Part shown: in pieces, positions 21,416 to 32,282 of the stretch
How the letters are laid out: every line of letters begins with the position of its first letter
How positions within the stretch are numbered: position 1 is the first letter of the stretch
Source of the DNA: Phallus indusiatus
Taxonomy: Eukaryota; Basidiomycota; Agaricomycetes; Phallales; Phallaceae
Direction of reading: 5' to 3'
NCBI GenBank assembly: GCA_027605045.1
Contig: JAQFWX010000004.1
Location: 3,110,683 to 3,174,682, forward strand
DNA: 64,000 nt
Program-made: the position numbers and the translations under genes
Notes under the pieces: model-generated
Databases searched by the model: none
The model's input: the letters and a program-made list of their open reading frames with translations, nothing else
Told to the model about the DNA's origin: nothing

Positions 21416-23193
21416 ATGTCCTTCTTCGAATTCGCCTCATCTTGGACCGTTAATGTCATCAAAGATAACGCGCAACTCATAGCGATCGCCGGCGGTATCG
21501 TCGTTTTTATTGCCTACAACGCCCGGAACCGAACGGATACCAGTGCAAAAAGAGCACCTCTCGTCAGATATACGATTCCATGGTTGGGTTCCGCTTTGGA
21601 ATTAGGGAAAAATCCAGATGGTCTGTTTCAAAAGGCTACGTACGTCAATGAATTAAACTGTATCGTGTCTTGTTCCTTATTTAAGACTCGCCGTGTTCGA
21701 TATCATAGAGCCAGCTTTGGCCCAGTTTTCAGAGTTTGTGCTGCCGGACGCGAATACACTTATATCACCTCACCAGAGCTAATAAGTTCCGTATACCGCG
21801 ATCATAAGGTGTGTTCACCGCCCAACCCAATTCGTGCGCACGCGCCCATAAACCATCGAATATTGGCCTAGATATTCTCAAAGGATGCCATAACCTCAGA
21901 AATGACTGAAAAAATATTCGGCGCATCACATACAATGTCCCAAGACCCAACGTACCTCGAAGATTATTTCAAAACCCATCATCAACAGCTCTCTGCAACA
22001 AGCTCAGCCGTCATTCTTCGACGTTATGGCGCTTTTACCTACCAAGCCCTTCAAAATATCTTGGACAAGCTGAGTCTGAATGGCAACAGCACTACTAGTA
22101 CAGGGCTTTCGTTTATAAAAGCACCAGCATATGAAGCAGGCGCATACGCTTTATTCGGCAACACCTTTCCCTCACGAGAATCATACGAACCATTTAAAAT
22201 ATTCGATAACGGTTTCTTACTTCTGCAAACCGGATTACCGCGTTTTCTCCTCAAGAAGCCTCTCCAAGCGAGAGAAAAGCTCATCGAAATATTTGAGAAA
22301 TATATCTCCAGTCCTCTTGATGAACGTGCAGCGGTAGTTGATGTCAGCTGTGAAATTGCCAGTAGAGCTAATTGGGTGCGGTGACTTGTTGTCTTTTCAC
22401 CCGACTCATTTTTTTCCCCCGGACTCATGTTATATATTAGTCTCTCAGGGATCAGGCCGTCGCACTTTTAGGCGAACTCTGGGGTTCACAATCCAACTCC
22501 ATTCAAGCTGTATTTTGGATCATAGCCCTTCAACTGCAACGCCCCGAAGGACTCACAAAGCTCATCGAAGAAATCGACACCGCAAGGAACAACTGGCTCA
22601 AAAACAATCCTACTACTACTACTAAAGACGAATCACATTGTCAATGGATTTTCGACAGTTCATTTCCACTTCTCACCTCAACTATCCAAGAAAGCCTTCG
22701 ATATGCTACAATGTCGTTCTCGATTCGTCTTGCTGAAAAGGACACCGTACTTGGAGGGTACTTTATTCCCAAAGGAGATTATATTATTTGTAATTCGAGG
22801 CTTGTACATCTGGATGAGGATATTCACCCAGATTCCGCCGAGTTTATTCCGGACAGGTACATGAACCAAACTAAATTCACGAAAGGCGGGCGTACTGTTC
22901 CGAATCACACGATACCCTTTGGGGGAGGTGCATCAGTATGCCATGGAAGGTACGCCGTTTGAGACCATATTGATGGCTTGATCTCTGGGATCGTAATTGA
23001 CGTGATGATTTCTTGCAGACATTTAGCCCAAGGCGAACTGAAAGTTTTCATCGCTCTGCTGCTAACACTAGCAACGATAGAAATTGACCCTTCGTCTTCT
23101 GAACGCCCCCGATTTAACTATGCACAAATGGGCACTGGAATTATTCCACCCATAGGAGATCTATCAGTGCGCGTCACTAAACGCGCCACTTAA
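21416..23193 (+). CDS. Cytochrome P450, tandem copy 2
   Basis: Five exons, 21416-21639, 21709-21808, 21872-22375, 22441-22949 and 23019-23193, give 503 residues. The N-terminal anchor is LIAIAGGIVVFIAY. The I helix GSQSNSIQAVFW keeps the Asn of copy 1, the ExxR is ESLR, and the heme loop is FGGGASVCHGRH with an intact cysteine. The C-terminal block HLAQGELKVFIALLLTLATI is almost the same as in copies 1 and 3. Exon phases match copy 3 throughout, including the extra intron 21809-21871 that copy 1 lacks. The block after that intron (IFSKDAITSEMTEK) differs from the TFQ..PI..IT block of its neighbours, so this copy has diverged in the B-C loop region that usually contributes to substrate recognition. 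Membrane-bound monooxygenase or isomerase of unknown substrate. Confidence 0.87.
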
Positions 23194-23526
23194 ATAATAA
23201 TTATAATTAATATTCGTACTGGGTATCAGTTGTGTATTTATATGATTTATAAATTGTATATAATGATTTTAGAGAAGGGGACTCTTTGATCAACAGCGAA
23301 GAATGAATAAGGTCCCACCACTGACACTTAAAAGACGATAATTAGGTCCTCGGGGCTCAACTTCAACTGTCTGTGTCCGCGCCTGACTAATCACGCAAAT
23401 CCCGCGGCCTAACTTGCTGATAGCCTATTGGCAGCTATTCCCGGATATTTCGACGTCTACGTAGTAACATGGCACAATGGTCTATTTATCTCCTTCCTTC
23501 TCTCAGTTTGAAAGATCGAGAAAGGA
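23194..23526. other. Spacer between P450 copies 2 and 3
   Basis: AT-rich 3' flank and the promoter of copy 3. Nothing else is seen. Confidence 0.5.
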
Positions 23527-25315
23527 ATGGATTTCTTCGATCCGTCCTTATCCGTCACTCAGCTAGCAAAAGATAATACACGATTACTAGCCATCGCCGG
23601 TGGAATCGTCGCTTTCGTTGTCTACAGGCTTACTACGCGGAGCGTTCATACTAATACCCGAACAGGCGCAAAAAGAGCACCTCTCGTCAGATATGCGATT
23701 CCATGGGTCGGATCTGCTATAGAATTGGGAAAGGATCCAGATGGTCTGTTTAGAAAAGCGACGTACGTCAACGTACTGTGAACGTTACTGAAGTCCTCAC
23801 CCTCTCCGGTTTCTGCTCGCATAGAGCCACATTAGGCCCAGTTTTCAGAATTCTTGCTATAGGACGCGAGATCACTTATATCACCACACCTGAGCTAATA
23901 AGTACCGTCTATCGCGACTCCAAGGTATGTACATGTATATACTTATTACGTATATCACGTATGTTGCAGCACCCTTCATATCTGACACTTTGGCATTTTC
24001 CGCGTAACTAGACATTTCAACAGCATCCAATATCCATCGACATATCCCAGAAAATATTCGGAGCATCGCCCACTCTATGTCGGGAACAAGGATACTTTGA
24101 AGACTATTTCAAAGTGCACCACCAACACCTTTCTTCAACGAACCTGACTTCCGTTCTTCAACGATATGGTACTTTTACATACGAAGCTCTCCAGGAAACA
24201 CTGAATAAGCTGGGTAATGGGGGTATCACTGGGCTCTCAGCGTTTATCAAACCACCAGCGTATGACGCAGCTGCTTATGCTTTCTTCGGCAAGACGTTTC
24301 CCTCAAGAGAGTCATACGAGCCATTTAAAGCATTCGATGAAGGGTTCTTACTATTACAGACCTCAATCCCACGTTTCTTATTAAAAAAAGCTATTCGAGG
24401 CAGAGAGAAACTGATCAAAATTCTCGAGACGTATCTCTTGACTCCTCACGACGTCGAACGTTCGGGGTTAATCGACGCCATTATTCACGTTGCCAGTAGA
24501 ACAAACTGGGTATGGACATCCCCCCCATGATTGTATCAGCGTATCTCATTCACTATCGTTAATATAAATAACAGCCTTTGAGGGAAAAAGCCGTCGCGCT
24601 CCTAGGCGATCTCTGGCCTCTCCAAGCCAACGCCATTCAAGCTGCATTCTGGATTCTGAACCTCCAACTTCAACGACCCGAGGGACTCACGAATCTCGTT
24701 AAAGAAATCGACGCCGTCCGAACCGCTTGGCTTCAAAATAATCCCACTACCAAAGACGAATCACATTGTCAATGGATTCTTGACGGCTCATTTCCACTTC
24801 TCACATCAACTATCCAAGAAGGTCTTCGATATGCCACAACGTCGTTCTCGATCCGTGTCGTCGAGAAAGACACCGTTCTTGGAGGTTATTTCATTCCGAA
24901 GGGAGATCAGGTTGTTTGTAATACGAGACTTACACATTTTGACGAGGACATCCATCCAAACTCTACCGAGTTCATCCCGGATCGCTACATGAACAATCCG
25001 AAATTCATGAAAGAAGGACGTACTGTTCCGAACCACACGATGCCCTTTGGAGGGGGTATATCAATTTGCGGGGGAAGGTACGCCATTGACCATTGACGAA
25101 TCTAATGAAAAAAGGAATTTGTTGAAACTGTGTTCGATAGACATTTCGCCCAAGGCGAACTGAAAATTTTCATTGCTATATTGCTAACACTTGCAACGAT
25201 AGAAATCGACCCCTCTTCTTCTGAGCGGCCGCGATTTAACTGGACACGCATTGGTGCTGGTGTTCTCCATCATCTAGGAGACCTTCCCGTGCGAGTGACG
25301 AAGCGCGAAGTTTAG
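23527..25315 (+). CDS. Cytochrome P450, tandem copy 3
   Basis: Five exons, 23527-23762, 23825-23924, 24012-24509, 24575-25077 and 25141-25315, give 503 residues. Anchor LLAIAGGIVAFVVY, I helix PLQANAIQAAFW with the same Asn, ExxR as EGLR, PERF-like FIPDRY, heme loop FGGGISICGGRH. All splice sites are standard and the frame is open, so the gene looks functional. It shares with copy 2 the intron after RDSK (23925-24011), and with copy 1 the TFQ..PI.I...IFG block behind it. Three head-to-tail paralogs of one unusual P450 subtype point to local duplication, possibly for one metabolic or detoxification route. No other biosynthetic gene flanks them. Confidence 0.88.
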
Positions 25316-26274
25316 ATCAAACATACGGACCGAGCTTGATTATATAGCATTATCGATCAGGGGGCGTTTATATTTATTTATTTATTGATTGATTACAGAT
25401 TGTATGTTCTTTATACGAAAGAAATTGTATACACGCGCGGCTTGCGTTAGGAAAGTTGCCATGGAAAGAAAATTGCCAAAGACTGGCAAGAAACCAAATC
25501 AAATTCACGCAAGTACGGACAGTTCGATATCATGCGAAGCGCGTCAATCTGCCACAAATTGAATTTCTAAACCGTATCAATCATTTCATAGTAAAAATTC
25601 GCATCAGGCATGGGCTGTTTAAAGAAGGGGACTTATGGCAAAAGTGTATCAACTATGCTCGGATCGAATCACCGCGAATCCTGGGGACTACTTCCCTAGT
25701 AAGAGCCCGCCAGCATTATTCCCGTTAATTTGCATCTGCATGTTTGTGCATATATGCATGCAACCATATGACGAGGCACAAATTATTCATAAATCCTGAA
25801 CTGCACTGTACTGTACTGTAAGAGACTATGATTTTGTGAGATTGCGAAGTGAGCTCAAGAACTGGCTTTGAGGTCATGTATGTACGTTGCACAATTTAGC
25901 TATGCGACTAGGGCACGAAATTTAGATCAAGAAATAACTTTATAAGAAGGGAGGGGGGGGGGTAAATATTACTTATCGTGAATTGCGTGTCAGAAGAAAA
26001 TCATGCCTATGTATATACATATGAAATGCAATTGGAAGGCCAATGTGAAAGGAATGTGAAAGGAATTTGCAAAGAAATGGGAGAAGTCAAAGAAGATGAT
26101 ATAAAGACATCACAGGTGGTAAAAATAAAACACAAAAAAAGAACTTTATGAACGGTGTCCGCGATAATGTAAAGTTCAAATACTATGTACCTCTACTACG
26201 ACAAATATGTCAACGCGAACCTTCCGAAGAAGAAAGAGCCAAACAAACAAACAAACATCATGACCATCGCATCA
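25316..26274. other. Convergent intergenic region
   Basis: Between the 3' ends of P450 copy 3 and the large minus-strand gene. It holds AT-rich and purine-rich tracts (a G run near 25953) and a short ACTGT tandem near 25802. No gene is supported. Confidence 0.5.
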
Positions 26275-29200
26275 TCATCTTGGAATAACTTCCAAGAACC
26301 TCTTCAAAACACTCTTTTGCCCATACTTGGCATTAAACTCTTCAAGACCAGCCATATCAAGTATCTTTTTCTTCTGAATTCTTTCACGGAGTAGTTCCTT
26401 GTCGGCCGCTGTCCACTCAGTCTGGTATTCTTGTTGTTTAGAAGGATCAGGGGTACGTTTCGAGTCGGACTCGGACTGAGTCTGGAGTTGAGGTTGAGGC
26501 TGAGGTTGAGATTGAGGTTGAGGAGATGGCGCAGGCTTTTTATTCCCACCCCCCTCCTCTTTCTCCTGTTCTTGTGGTGCCGAAGGTGGAAGTTCGCGCT
26601 GCAGCTGAAGTAAATACTGCAGCGCATTATTGACATCAACGTTTTCATCACCACCACCATTTCGCGAACTTTGTCGTTTCTGTTGCTTTTGCGATAATTC
26701 CTGTGCTTCTTTTTTCTCTTTCTCTTTCTCCTTCTCTTTCTCCTTCTCCTTTTCATTTCCTTTGATCTGTCCGTGTTGAGCCTGACTCTTTCGCCACGAC
26801 ACCAAAGGCCGTGGACGACTAGCCTGAAACTCGACCCGTTGCCGAAGAACCGCCTCAATTGCGTCAATCCCATCCCGCCGAACAACAATAGCAGCAGCAC
26901 TGTCGTCGCGCTTCGGAGGTAGTGCGGGTGCAGAAACTGAAACAGCAACAGAAGGTCTAGGAGGGGTAGTATCCGACGGACTCGTAACAACGGTCATAAC
27001 AGTGACTCGTTCCATTCCTTCAGTTGCTGCGTCTACATCGGCATCTTCTGCTTCCACTTCCACTTCTTCCTCATCTGCTGCTGCCGCTCCTTCTCCAGGT
27101 CCATTTTCAGGGATAACTAATTTCCCAACATCGTTTTTACTGGAAGAAGAAGGCTGGGATGACGATGGAAAATACAGAGGAGGGGATGCTTCAGGTTGTA
27201 GTTGTGGTTGCTGGGAGCTAAGCCTTGGATGAGAAGCAGAAGAATGCTGATCTGATTTGGAATGAGAAGAAGTGGTTGTTGTTATCTGAGACAATTGAGA
27301 CCGTTTCTGTGCCCGTTCAACCGGTTTTGGATTCTGCTCATGTTTCTCCTTCTTCTGCTTCTGCTTGTGGCTTTGATCAGGGTTATGATTAGCAGGCGTG
27401 TGTGCGCGTGTATCCCTTTCCGCAATCCTAGAAGAAGCTATTTCACCACTAGAATCAGCCATTTCAACGTCAACGTCAACATCGACAATAGCTTTCTTCT
27501 GTCCAGCAGAGTTTTTTACATCCTCACTTCTTACTCCTTGAGCCTGAGCGCGACCACTACGAACACGGGACTGCGTCTGAATCGACGACGACGCCTGAAC
27601 CGAAGCTTGACGAGCCACATTCACCGTTGACATATTCTGTCGAACACCACCACCGCTGCCGCCACCCACGGAATGCAGCTGCGACGTCACAGCCATGTCA
27701 ACATTGACATCGACAGTCCCAACACTCTTATCTTTTTTCTTCGGCGACACCGACTTTGACTTCGACCTCTGAAACCTTTTCAAAACGTTACTCGCATCAT
27801 CGTATCTCCCCGTATCCATAAACCGTCTATACTCCTCCGCACGCGTTCCAACAGGCGGCGTGAACTCTCCTTCACCTTCACCTTCTTCTTTCTCCACAGT
27901 CCTTTTATCCACAGAACTAGGATACTGGTATAATAAATTGCGATTCGGAGAAAGACGGGGTGCATAATGTGAGCGAAGTGAGTCAGCATAAGGTGAAAGA
28001 AACGGAGCAAGGTCGGTGTTGGTATAATGTGGATGAGGATGGTGTTGTTGTTCAATACGACGAGGATCTGCGTATGGGTGAGAGAGGTAATGATGGTGCT
28101 GCTGCTCATCGCGGCCATCACTCCATCTAGGTCGTTTAGTAGGTCTTTTCTCCCGTTCCCGTTCCCGTTCTTGTTCTTGTTCTTGTTCCCATTCACTCAC
28201 TTCTTCTTCTTCCACTTCCTCCTCCTCCTCTTCTTCTTCCACTTCCATCACCTCTTCTTCTTCCTCTTCTTCTTCCTCCTCACCCCCACCGCCAACAATA
28301 GAATGTTCGGCAAATTCAGCAGCCTGCCTCATACCAAGCAACAGCCGATCAGTCTCCTCAATATCGCCATTGCACTTCAACCACGCGCGTTTCACCGTAT
28401 GATTCGCAAACCCGTGATTAAGCTCCATCTTCTTAAACACCATCTCCAGTCCGTTCTCGAATAAGAGCTCAATCGACCGAAGAGAGAGCTGACGGACGGA
28501 TACTCGATCTCGATCTGAGTGTGGCGGAATCAAGGAGTGTGTGTTATCGCGAAGATGAGTGGAAGAACGTCGACGATGATGATGACGACGAGAAGAGACA
28601 GAAGTTTGGAGTTTTTTAGCTATTGAAGAAAGAAGTTTGTTTTCGAGGGTGGTAGTAGTAGTAGAAGAGGAAGTCGTTGTAGTATTTGAATGACGACGGG
28701 AATGACCACCGAGCGACACACGACTTTGTCTTGGTTTTTTGAACGCTCCGTGCAGCACAACAGATCTCGACGCACCCGCACTCGCCCTTGACGCCGCCAC
28801 AGGGTCAGGTAACGCGTCTCGAGCCTCCTGGTTACGAGCACGAGTCCGAGCCTGCGGAGCAGTACTATGCCTACGAACATTCAAATTCGCAGCAGAAGGC
28901 GAAAACGACATGGTCTTTTGAAAAAGCTTGGAGACGAGATCGATATGGGGTAAATCTTGTGAAGGTGCACCGGAATGGGAAGCATGAGCGTATCCGGGAA
29001 AAGTGCGCCGACGACGGAGTCTCTCCAGTTCTGCATGTTTGGATGGATCTCTGCTAGTGCTGGCTCGTGTTGGAGAGCTGGGTATTGTCTTTCCTACGCT
29101 CGATGCTCTCATATTAGAGGCCGTTTTGAGCGTGTAGGCCTTTGTCGTAGTCGTAGGGTCATAGCTCGCGCCTGCTAATGTTTTGGCATCAGCGACGACA

Positions 29201-29661
29201 CTCTTCACGAAAAAGATATCGTCCGAGTTGTCGTTTTCCTTGAGACGACCTTTTCCCTTATCTACCCGAGACGTCGTGAGGGAATGGGTATGGTTTGCCG
29301 TCGCTGCGGAGCTAGCCCCGGAATGACTATTCCCATCTCCCAATTTGCGTTTTTTGCTGTGATTCACTGGAGCGTTGGTGACAGTAGTAATGACAGATGT
29401 CTTCTGATTAGTCTTAGATGAGACAGCGACGCCGGAAGCTCCGGTTCCAGCTCCGGTTTTGGTAACATGCGCAGTACCTCCAAGTCGTTCACGAACGCGG
29501 TCTACATTTCGAAATGAGAGTCGTTCCTTTGGAAACCCGTGGACAATGGAACCGAATTGCGATCGCTGTTGGAAAGTTTCGGACGAGCGCGACGGCGGAC
29601 TTGGGGGCGGAGGCGTTGTCATGAAAGGGTCTGGCTCAGAACTCGGGTCTGAAGAGGGCAT
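26275..29661 (-). CDS. Large low-complexity protein with Rap1-C-like segments
   Basis: One intronless frame of 1128 residues, mostly Ser/Gln/Glu/Lys-rich and probably disordered and nuclear. There is an acidic run near residues 455-500 followed by an EREREREK stretch, an EKEKEK run near 970, and a Pro/Gln repeat near 1040-1060. Two ordered parts stand out. Near residues 385-450 is a helical segment (LFENGLEMVFKKMELNHGF, then VKRAWLKCNGDIEETDRLL, GMRQAAEFAE). At the C-terminus is TEWTAADKELL, then LEEFNAKYGQKSVLKRFLEV. Both resemble the parts of the fungal Rap1 C-terminal domain (helical segment; WT..D..LL...KHG...V..R..FL), here split by about 630 disordered residues. No BRCT or Myb domain is seen at the N-terminus. 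A telomere or chromatin role is a hypothesis; the pattern could also be a UBA/CUE-like segment. Triplet microsatellites are dense across the gene. Confidence 0.7.
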   Translation of the reverse strand: MPSSDPSSEPDPFMTTPPPPSPPSRSSETFQQRSQFGSIVHGFPKERLSFRNVDRVRERLGGTAHVTKTGAGTGASGVAVSSKTNQKTSVITTVTNAPVNHSKKRKLGDGNSHSGASSAATANHTHSLTTSRVDKGKGRLKENDNSDDIFFVKSVVADAKTLAGASYDPTTTTKAYTLKTASNMRASSVGKTIPSSPTRASTSRDPSKHAELERLRRRRTFPGYAHASHSGAPSQDLPHIDLVSKLFQKTMSFSPSAANLNVRRHSTAPQARTRARNQEARDALPDPVAASRASAGASRSVVLHGAFKKPRQSRVSLGGHSRRHSNTTTTSSSTTTTTLENKLLSSIAKKLQTSVSSRRHHHRRRSSTHLRDNTHSLIPPHSDRDRVSVRQLSLRSIELLFENGLEMVFKKMELNHGFANHTVKRAWLKCNGDIEETDRLLLGMRQAAEFAEHSIVGGGGEEEEEEEEEEVMEVEEEEEEEEVEEEEVSEWEQEQEQEREREREKRPTKRPRWSDGRDEQQHHHYLSHPYADPRRIEQQHHPHPHYTNTDLAPFLSPYADSLRSHYAPRLSPNRNLLYQYPSSVDKRTVEKEEGEGEGEFTPPVGTRAEEYRRFMDTGRYDDASNVLKRFQRSKSKSVSPKKKDKSVGTVDVNVDMAVTSQLHSVGGGSGGGVRQNMSTVNVARQASVQASSSIQTQSRVRSGRAQAQGVRSEDVKNSAGQKKAIVDVDVDVEMADSSGEIASSRIAERDTRAHTPANHNPDQSHKQKQKKEKHEQNPKPVERAQKRSQLSQITTTTSSHSKSDQHSSASHPRLSSQQPQLQPEASPPLYFPSSSQPSSSSKNDVGKLVIPENGPGEGAAAADEEEVEVEAEDADVDAATEGMERVTVMTVVTSPSDTTPPRPSVAVSVSAPALPPKRDDSAAAIVVRRDGIDAIEAVLRQRVEFQASRPRPLVSWRKSQAQHGQIKGNEKEKEKEKEKEKEKKEAQELSQKQQKRQSSRNGGGDENVDVNNALQYLLQLQRELPPSAPQEQEKEEGGGNKKPAPSPQPQSQPQPQPQLQTQSESDSKRTPDPSKQQEYQTEWTAADKELLRERIQKKKILDMAGLEEFNAKYGQKSVLKRFLEVIPR

Positions 29662-31069
29662 AAGGAACGGGTATTATACTTTGTGATGGTTAGATATTAG
29701 ATGATTGTTAATCGTTGCAAAAAGATAATTTACTTGTACTCGGCGTATGTTTTTTACTTGATTTTTGTTCCTCTTGAGTCGTTAAAATGTGATCGCCAAT
29801 GACGATGCGTGACATGTTCGTGGTCACAAACCTGTGGGTCCTTGTTGACGCGATGAAGCCACCCATGGCTCTAGCAAAAGTTCATGAGAACAACAGCCAT
29901 TCTGGTTCATTTGAAGTTATGCTCGTTTCTCGATGCAAACCATGGCCAAGAGATTGATTGTTAACGCCAGACAGATTCAGCCTTGAAGCCGATATCTCAT
30001 ATCAGTCAGAAAGGCCACAACAAATCATTACCGTCCGCGATGTCGCGCATATGACCCAAACTACGACTAACTACTGGTCCTGTTTCGACATCAGTGGCTT
30101 GATTATCGTGCGTTCCGAAGGGCTGTGGCATATTTGGCATCCTATCCCGTATTCTCGAACAGACGGTTCGAGGTCTCAAGTTACTCACTAAGATGCGCGC
30201 GCGCATTCCTTTTAGGATTATCAACTTTTGGCAGCGTTGATTATGATAGCCACACCGCCGTTGAATGCGAAAAAAAAGGGAGAAAAAAAAACAAGAAAAG
30301 GCTCCTTTGTTGCTGGACTGCCCTAAATTCCACCTCCTTTTCGTGAAGCGCGCAGTCCGTTTTCATGCATCAGCACCAACCTTAAAACAAGTGGGTGACA
30401 GCACAGATTCGCGCGTCAGTCCTAATTGCGAATTAACAAATGCCACACACCGCCCAAAAGCTTGCCTTTCGTGAGCGATCGTTACCCGAATTCTTCCTCA
30501 GGCTGTGGGCTGCGTATGACCAGCACCTCATCTTGGATCTCTATGGGTATTTCATGGCCAAATTGATAATCCGAAGGCACACGACGCTGTGCGCGTGGCC
30601 ATCATTCCTGGAGTTTTCAAATTTCAACGTTGACAGTTTACCTTTACAGTTTTATCAAATTCGACTTCGAGACTTGAAAAACCCCGGTGTACCCAGCCAA
30701 GATCTTTTTTCTCTCTATTTTAAGTAGACGATCATTAGCCTTGAAGGTTTTACCAGTTTTGACAGTTCGACATTTGATTTGCAAGTGCTTAGCCGTCGCA
30801 GCCGCGCCGCACGTTTCCTCCTATGATCTAGTAGTGCCATGGCTGTGGCTATGGTCGTGTACATACACATGTACCGACGTATCAAAAGATCCTATCGGTC
30901 ACCGAGTAATATATATCCGATCTTCTGATTCCGGACATTTGAAAATTTCAAACAAGCCTTTGTTAGACAAAACTAGAACTAGTCATACAATTTACACGAG
31001 CAGCCACGGGTATCATCTCTAGTGAACAAAAAAATAAGGAAGAACCAAGAATCAACAACCAGAAGGCCC
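29662..31069. other. Intergenic stretch without a supported gene
   Basis: About 1.4 kb containing only short open frames with no domain, signal peptide or convincing splice pairs. Confidence 0.5.
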
Positions 31070-31492
31070 TCAAGTGAGGTACATGGCAATTCCTCCTCCG
31101 ATGAGTGTCGCTGTCAGGGAAGTAGCTAAACTGAGGGGGTCTGAAGACGACGATGACGCGGTCGATGATTGCAGCGATGAAGCGACTTGATTCTGAAAGT
31201 GTGCGTATGCGTGAATACTTGAACACATGAAGCAAAACAGAAAACAAGAGACATACTAGCACATCTGGAGTTGAAACTGACTGTTTGATGGCATCCAAGA
31301 AATGCAGTACTGAAGGGGTGTGCTCAATCGCCGCGCCTAGTAGAGACGAGCCATCTAGTGTGATAGGATGAGCTATCAAAAGGTCAGCTACATGATACAT
31401 AAAAGATTATTATTTTAATTAATACCATTTACGAGGGCCAACAGTCCGAGAAGAAAGATAGTTACTTGTACGGTGAAAGTGACAGAGCTCAT
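31070..31492 (-). CDS. Small secretory protein with signal peptide and hydrophobic C-terminus
   Basis: Three exons on the minus strand join to about 106 residues. The first codes a signal peptide (MSSVTFTVQVTIFLLGLLAL), the second DLLIAHPITLDGSSLLGAA.., and the third a Ser-rich stretch followed by LTATLIGGGIAMYL and a stop. Introns use GTATTAA..CATGTAG and GTATGTC..TTTCAG. The signal peptide, the small-residue Ser tract and the final short hydrophobic tail look like a GPI-anchored cell-surface protein, though a C-terminal membrane helix is also possible. No conserved domain or cysteine was recognised. The gene is isolated, with 790 bp to the next gene. Confidence 0.6.
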
Positions 31493-32282
31493 TTTCAAAG
31501 AACAAAACTGGAGGGAGTGGGCAAGGGGGCGAGACTGCAAGTGACGATGAAATCTTTCTTGGATAGAAGCTGCTTTATATACAAAACGATGGAATAAACC
31601 TTTTACCTGTAGTCCTGTACTTATCTGAAGCAGTATCAATCACCAGCTCGGTCGGTACGCGCCTGTTTGAGGACGGATGGCAAAGAGACCGGCCGGAGTT
31701 GGTACAAACAAGAACAAACAATGCTACGGAGGCGAGATTAAAGATTTAAAATCACGGACACCAGCTCTACGGAGAGCGGTGAATTAGCCAATTATTTTCT
31801 CTTGAAAACTCGTTAGATCTTGATTTTTGATCTCGAGTACTTTCCTCCTCTCTCAGTACCTCTAATGGAATACAGTCGCCAGGGTCCGACATCCAAAACA
31901 GGATTGCCGAAATGCCGAACGAAATCAGACCAATGATAGCACTAGCTCCGAACGGAGCAAAAGACCCCTCAATGAAACTTATTTTCTCATTTTAATCTCT
32001 CCAGATTTTTTTATTGAATAGACAATTTGAATTCTTTTTAATTCACGGAAGAAAATTAGTTACCGCATGTAACCACGTCATCCAATGACACCTAGTGCTT
32101 TTCTTTTGAAACTCAGGCCACCCAGTCACCGTTTATGTCACTTTAAAAACTTTAGGCGCGACGACACCGTCTTGCTTTTTCTGTCTTCCCCCGGGGCTGT
32201 CCGTCATAGGGAAGACAGAACAAAGAAAACCGCTTGTCATTCTCTTTCTTTCTTTCTTTCGTTTCTTCCGCTAGGAAATATC
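31493..32282. other. Divergent intergenic region
   Basis: Between the small secretory gene (minus) and the HD phosphohydrolase gene (plus). A pyrimidine-rich tract (CTTTCTTTCTTTC near 32245) precedes the latter's start. Nothing else is seen. Confidence 0.5.

Noticed and set aside
28027..28464. A 145-codon plus-strand frame rich in Phe and Leu
   Set aside because: It is antisense to the acidic Glu-rich stretch of the large minus-strand protein (GAA/GAG read as TTC/CTC).
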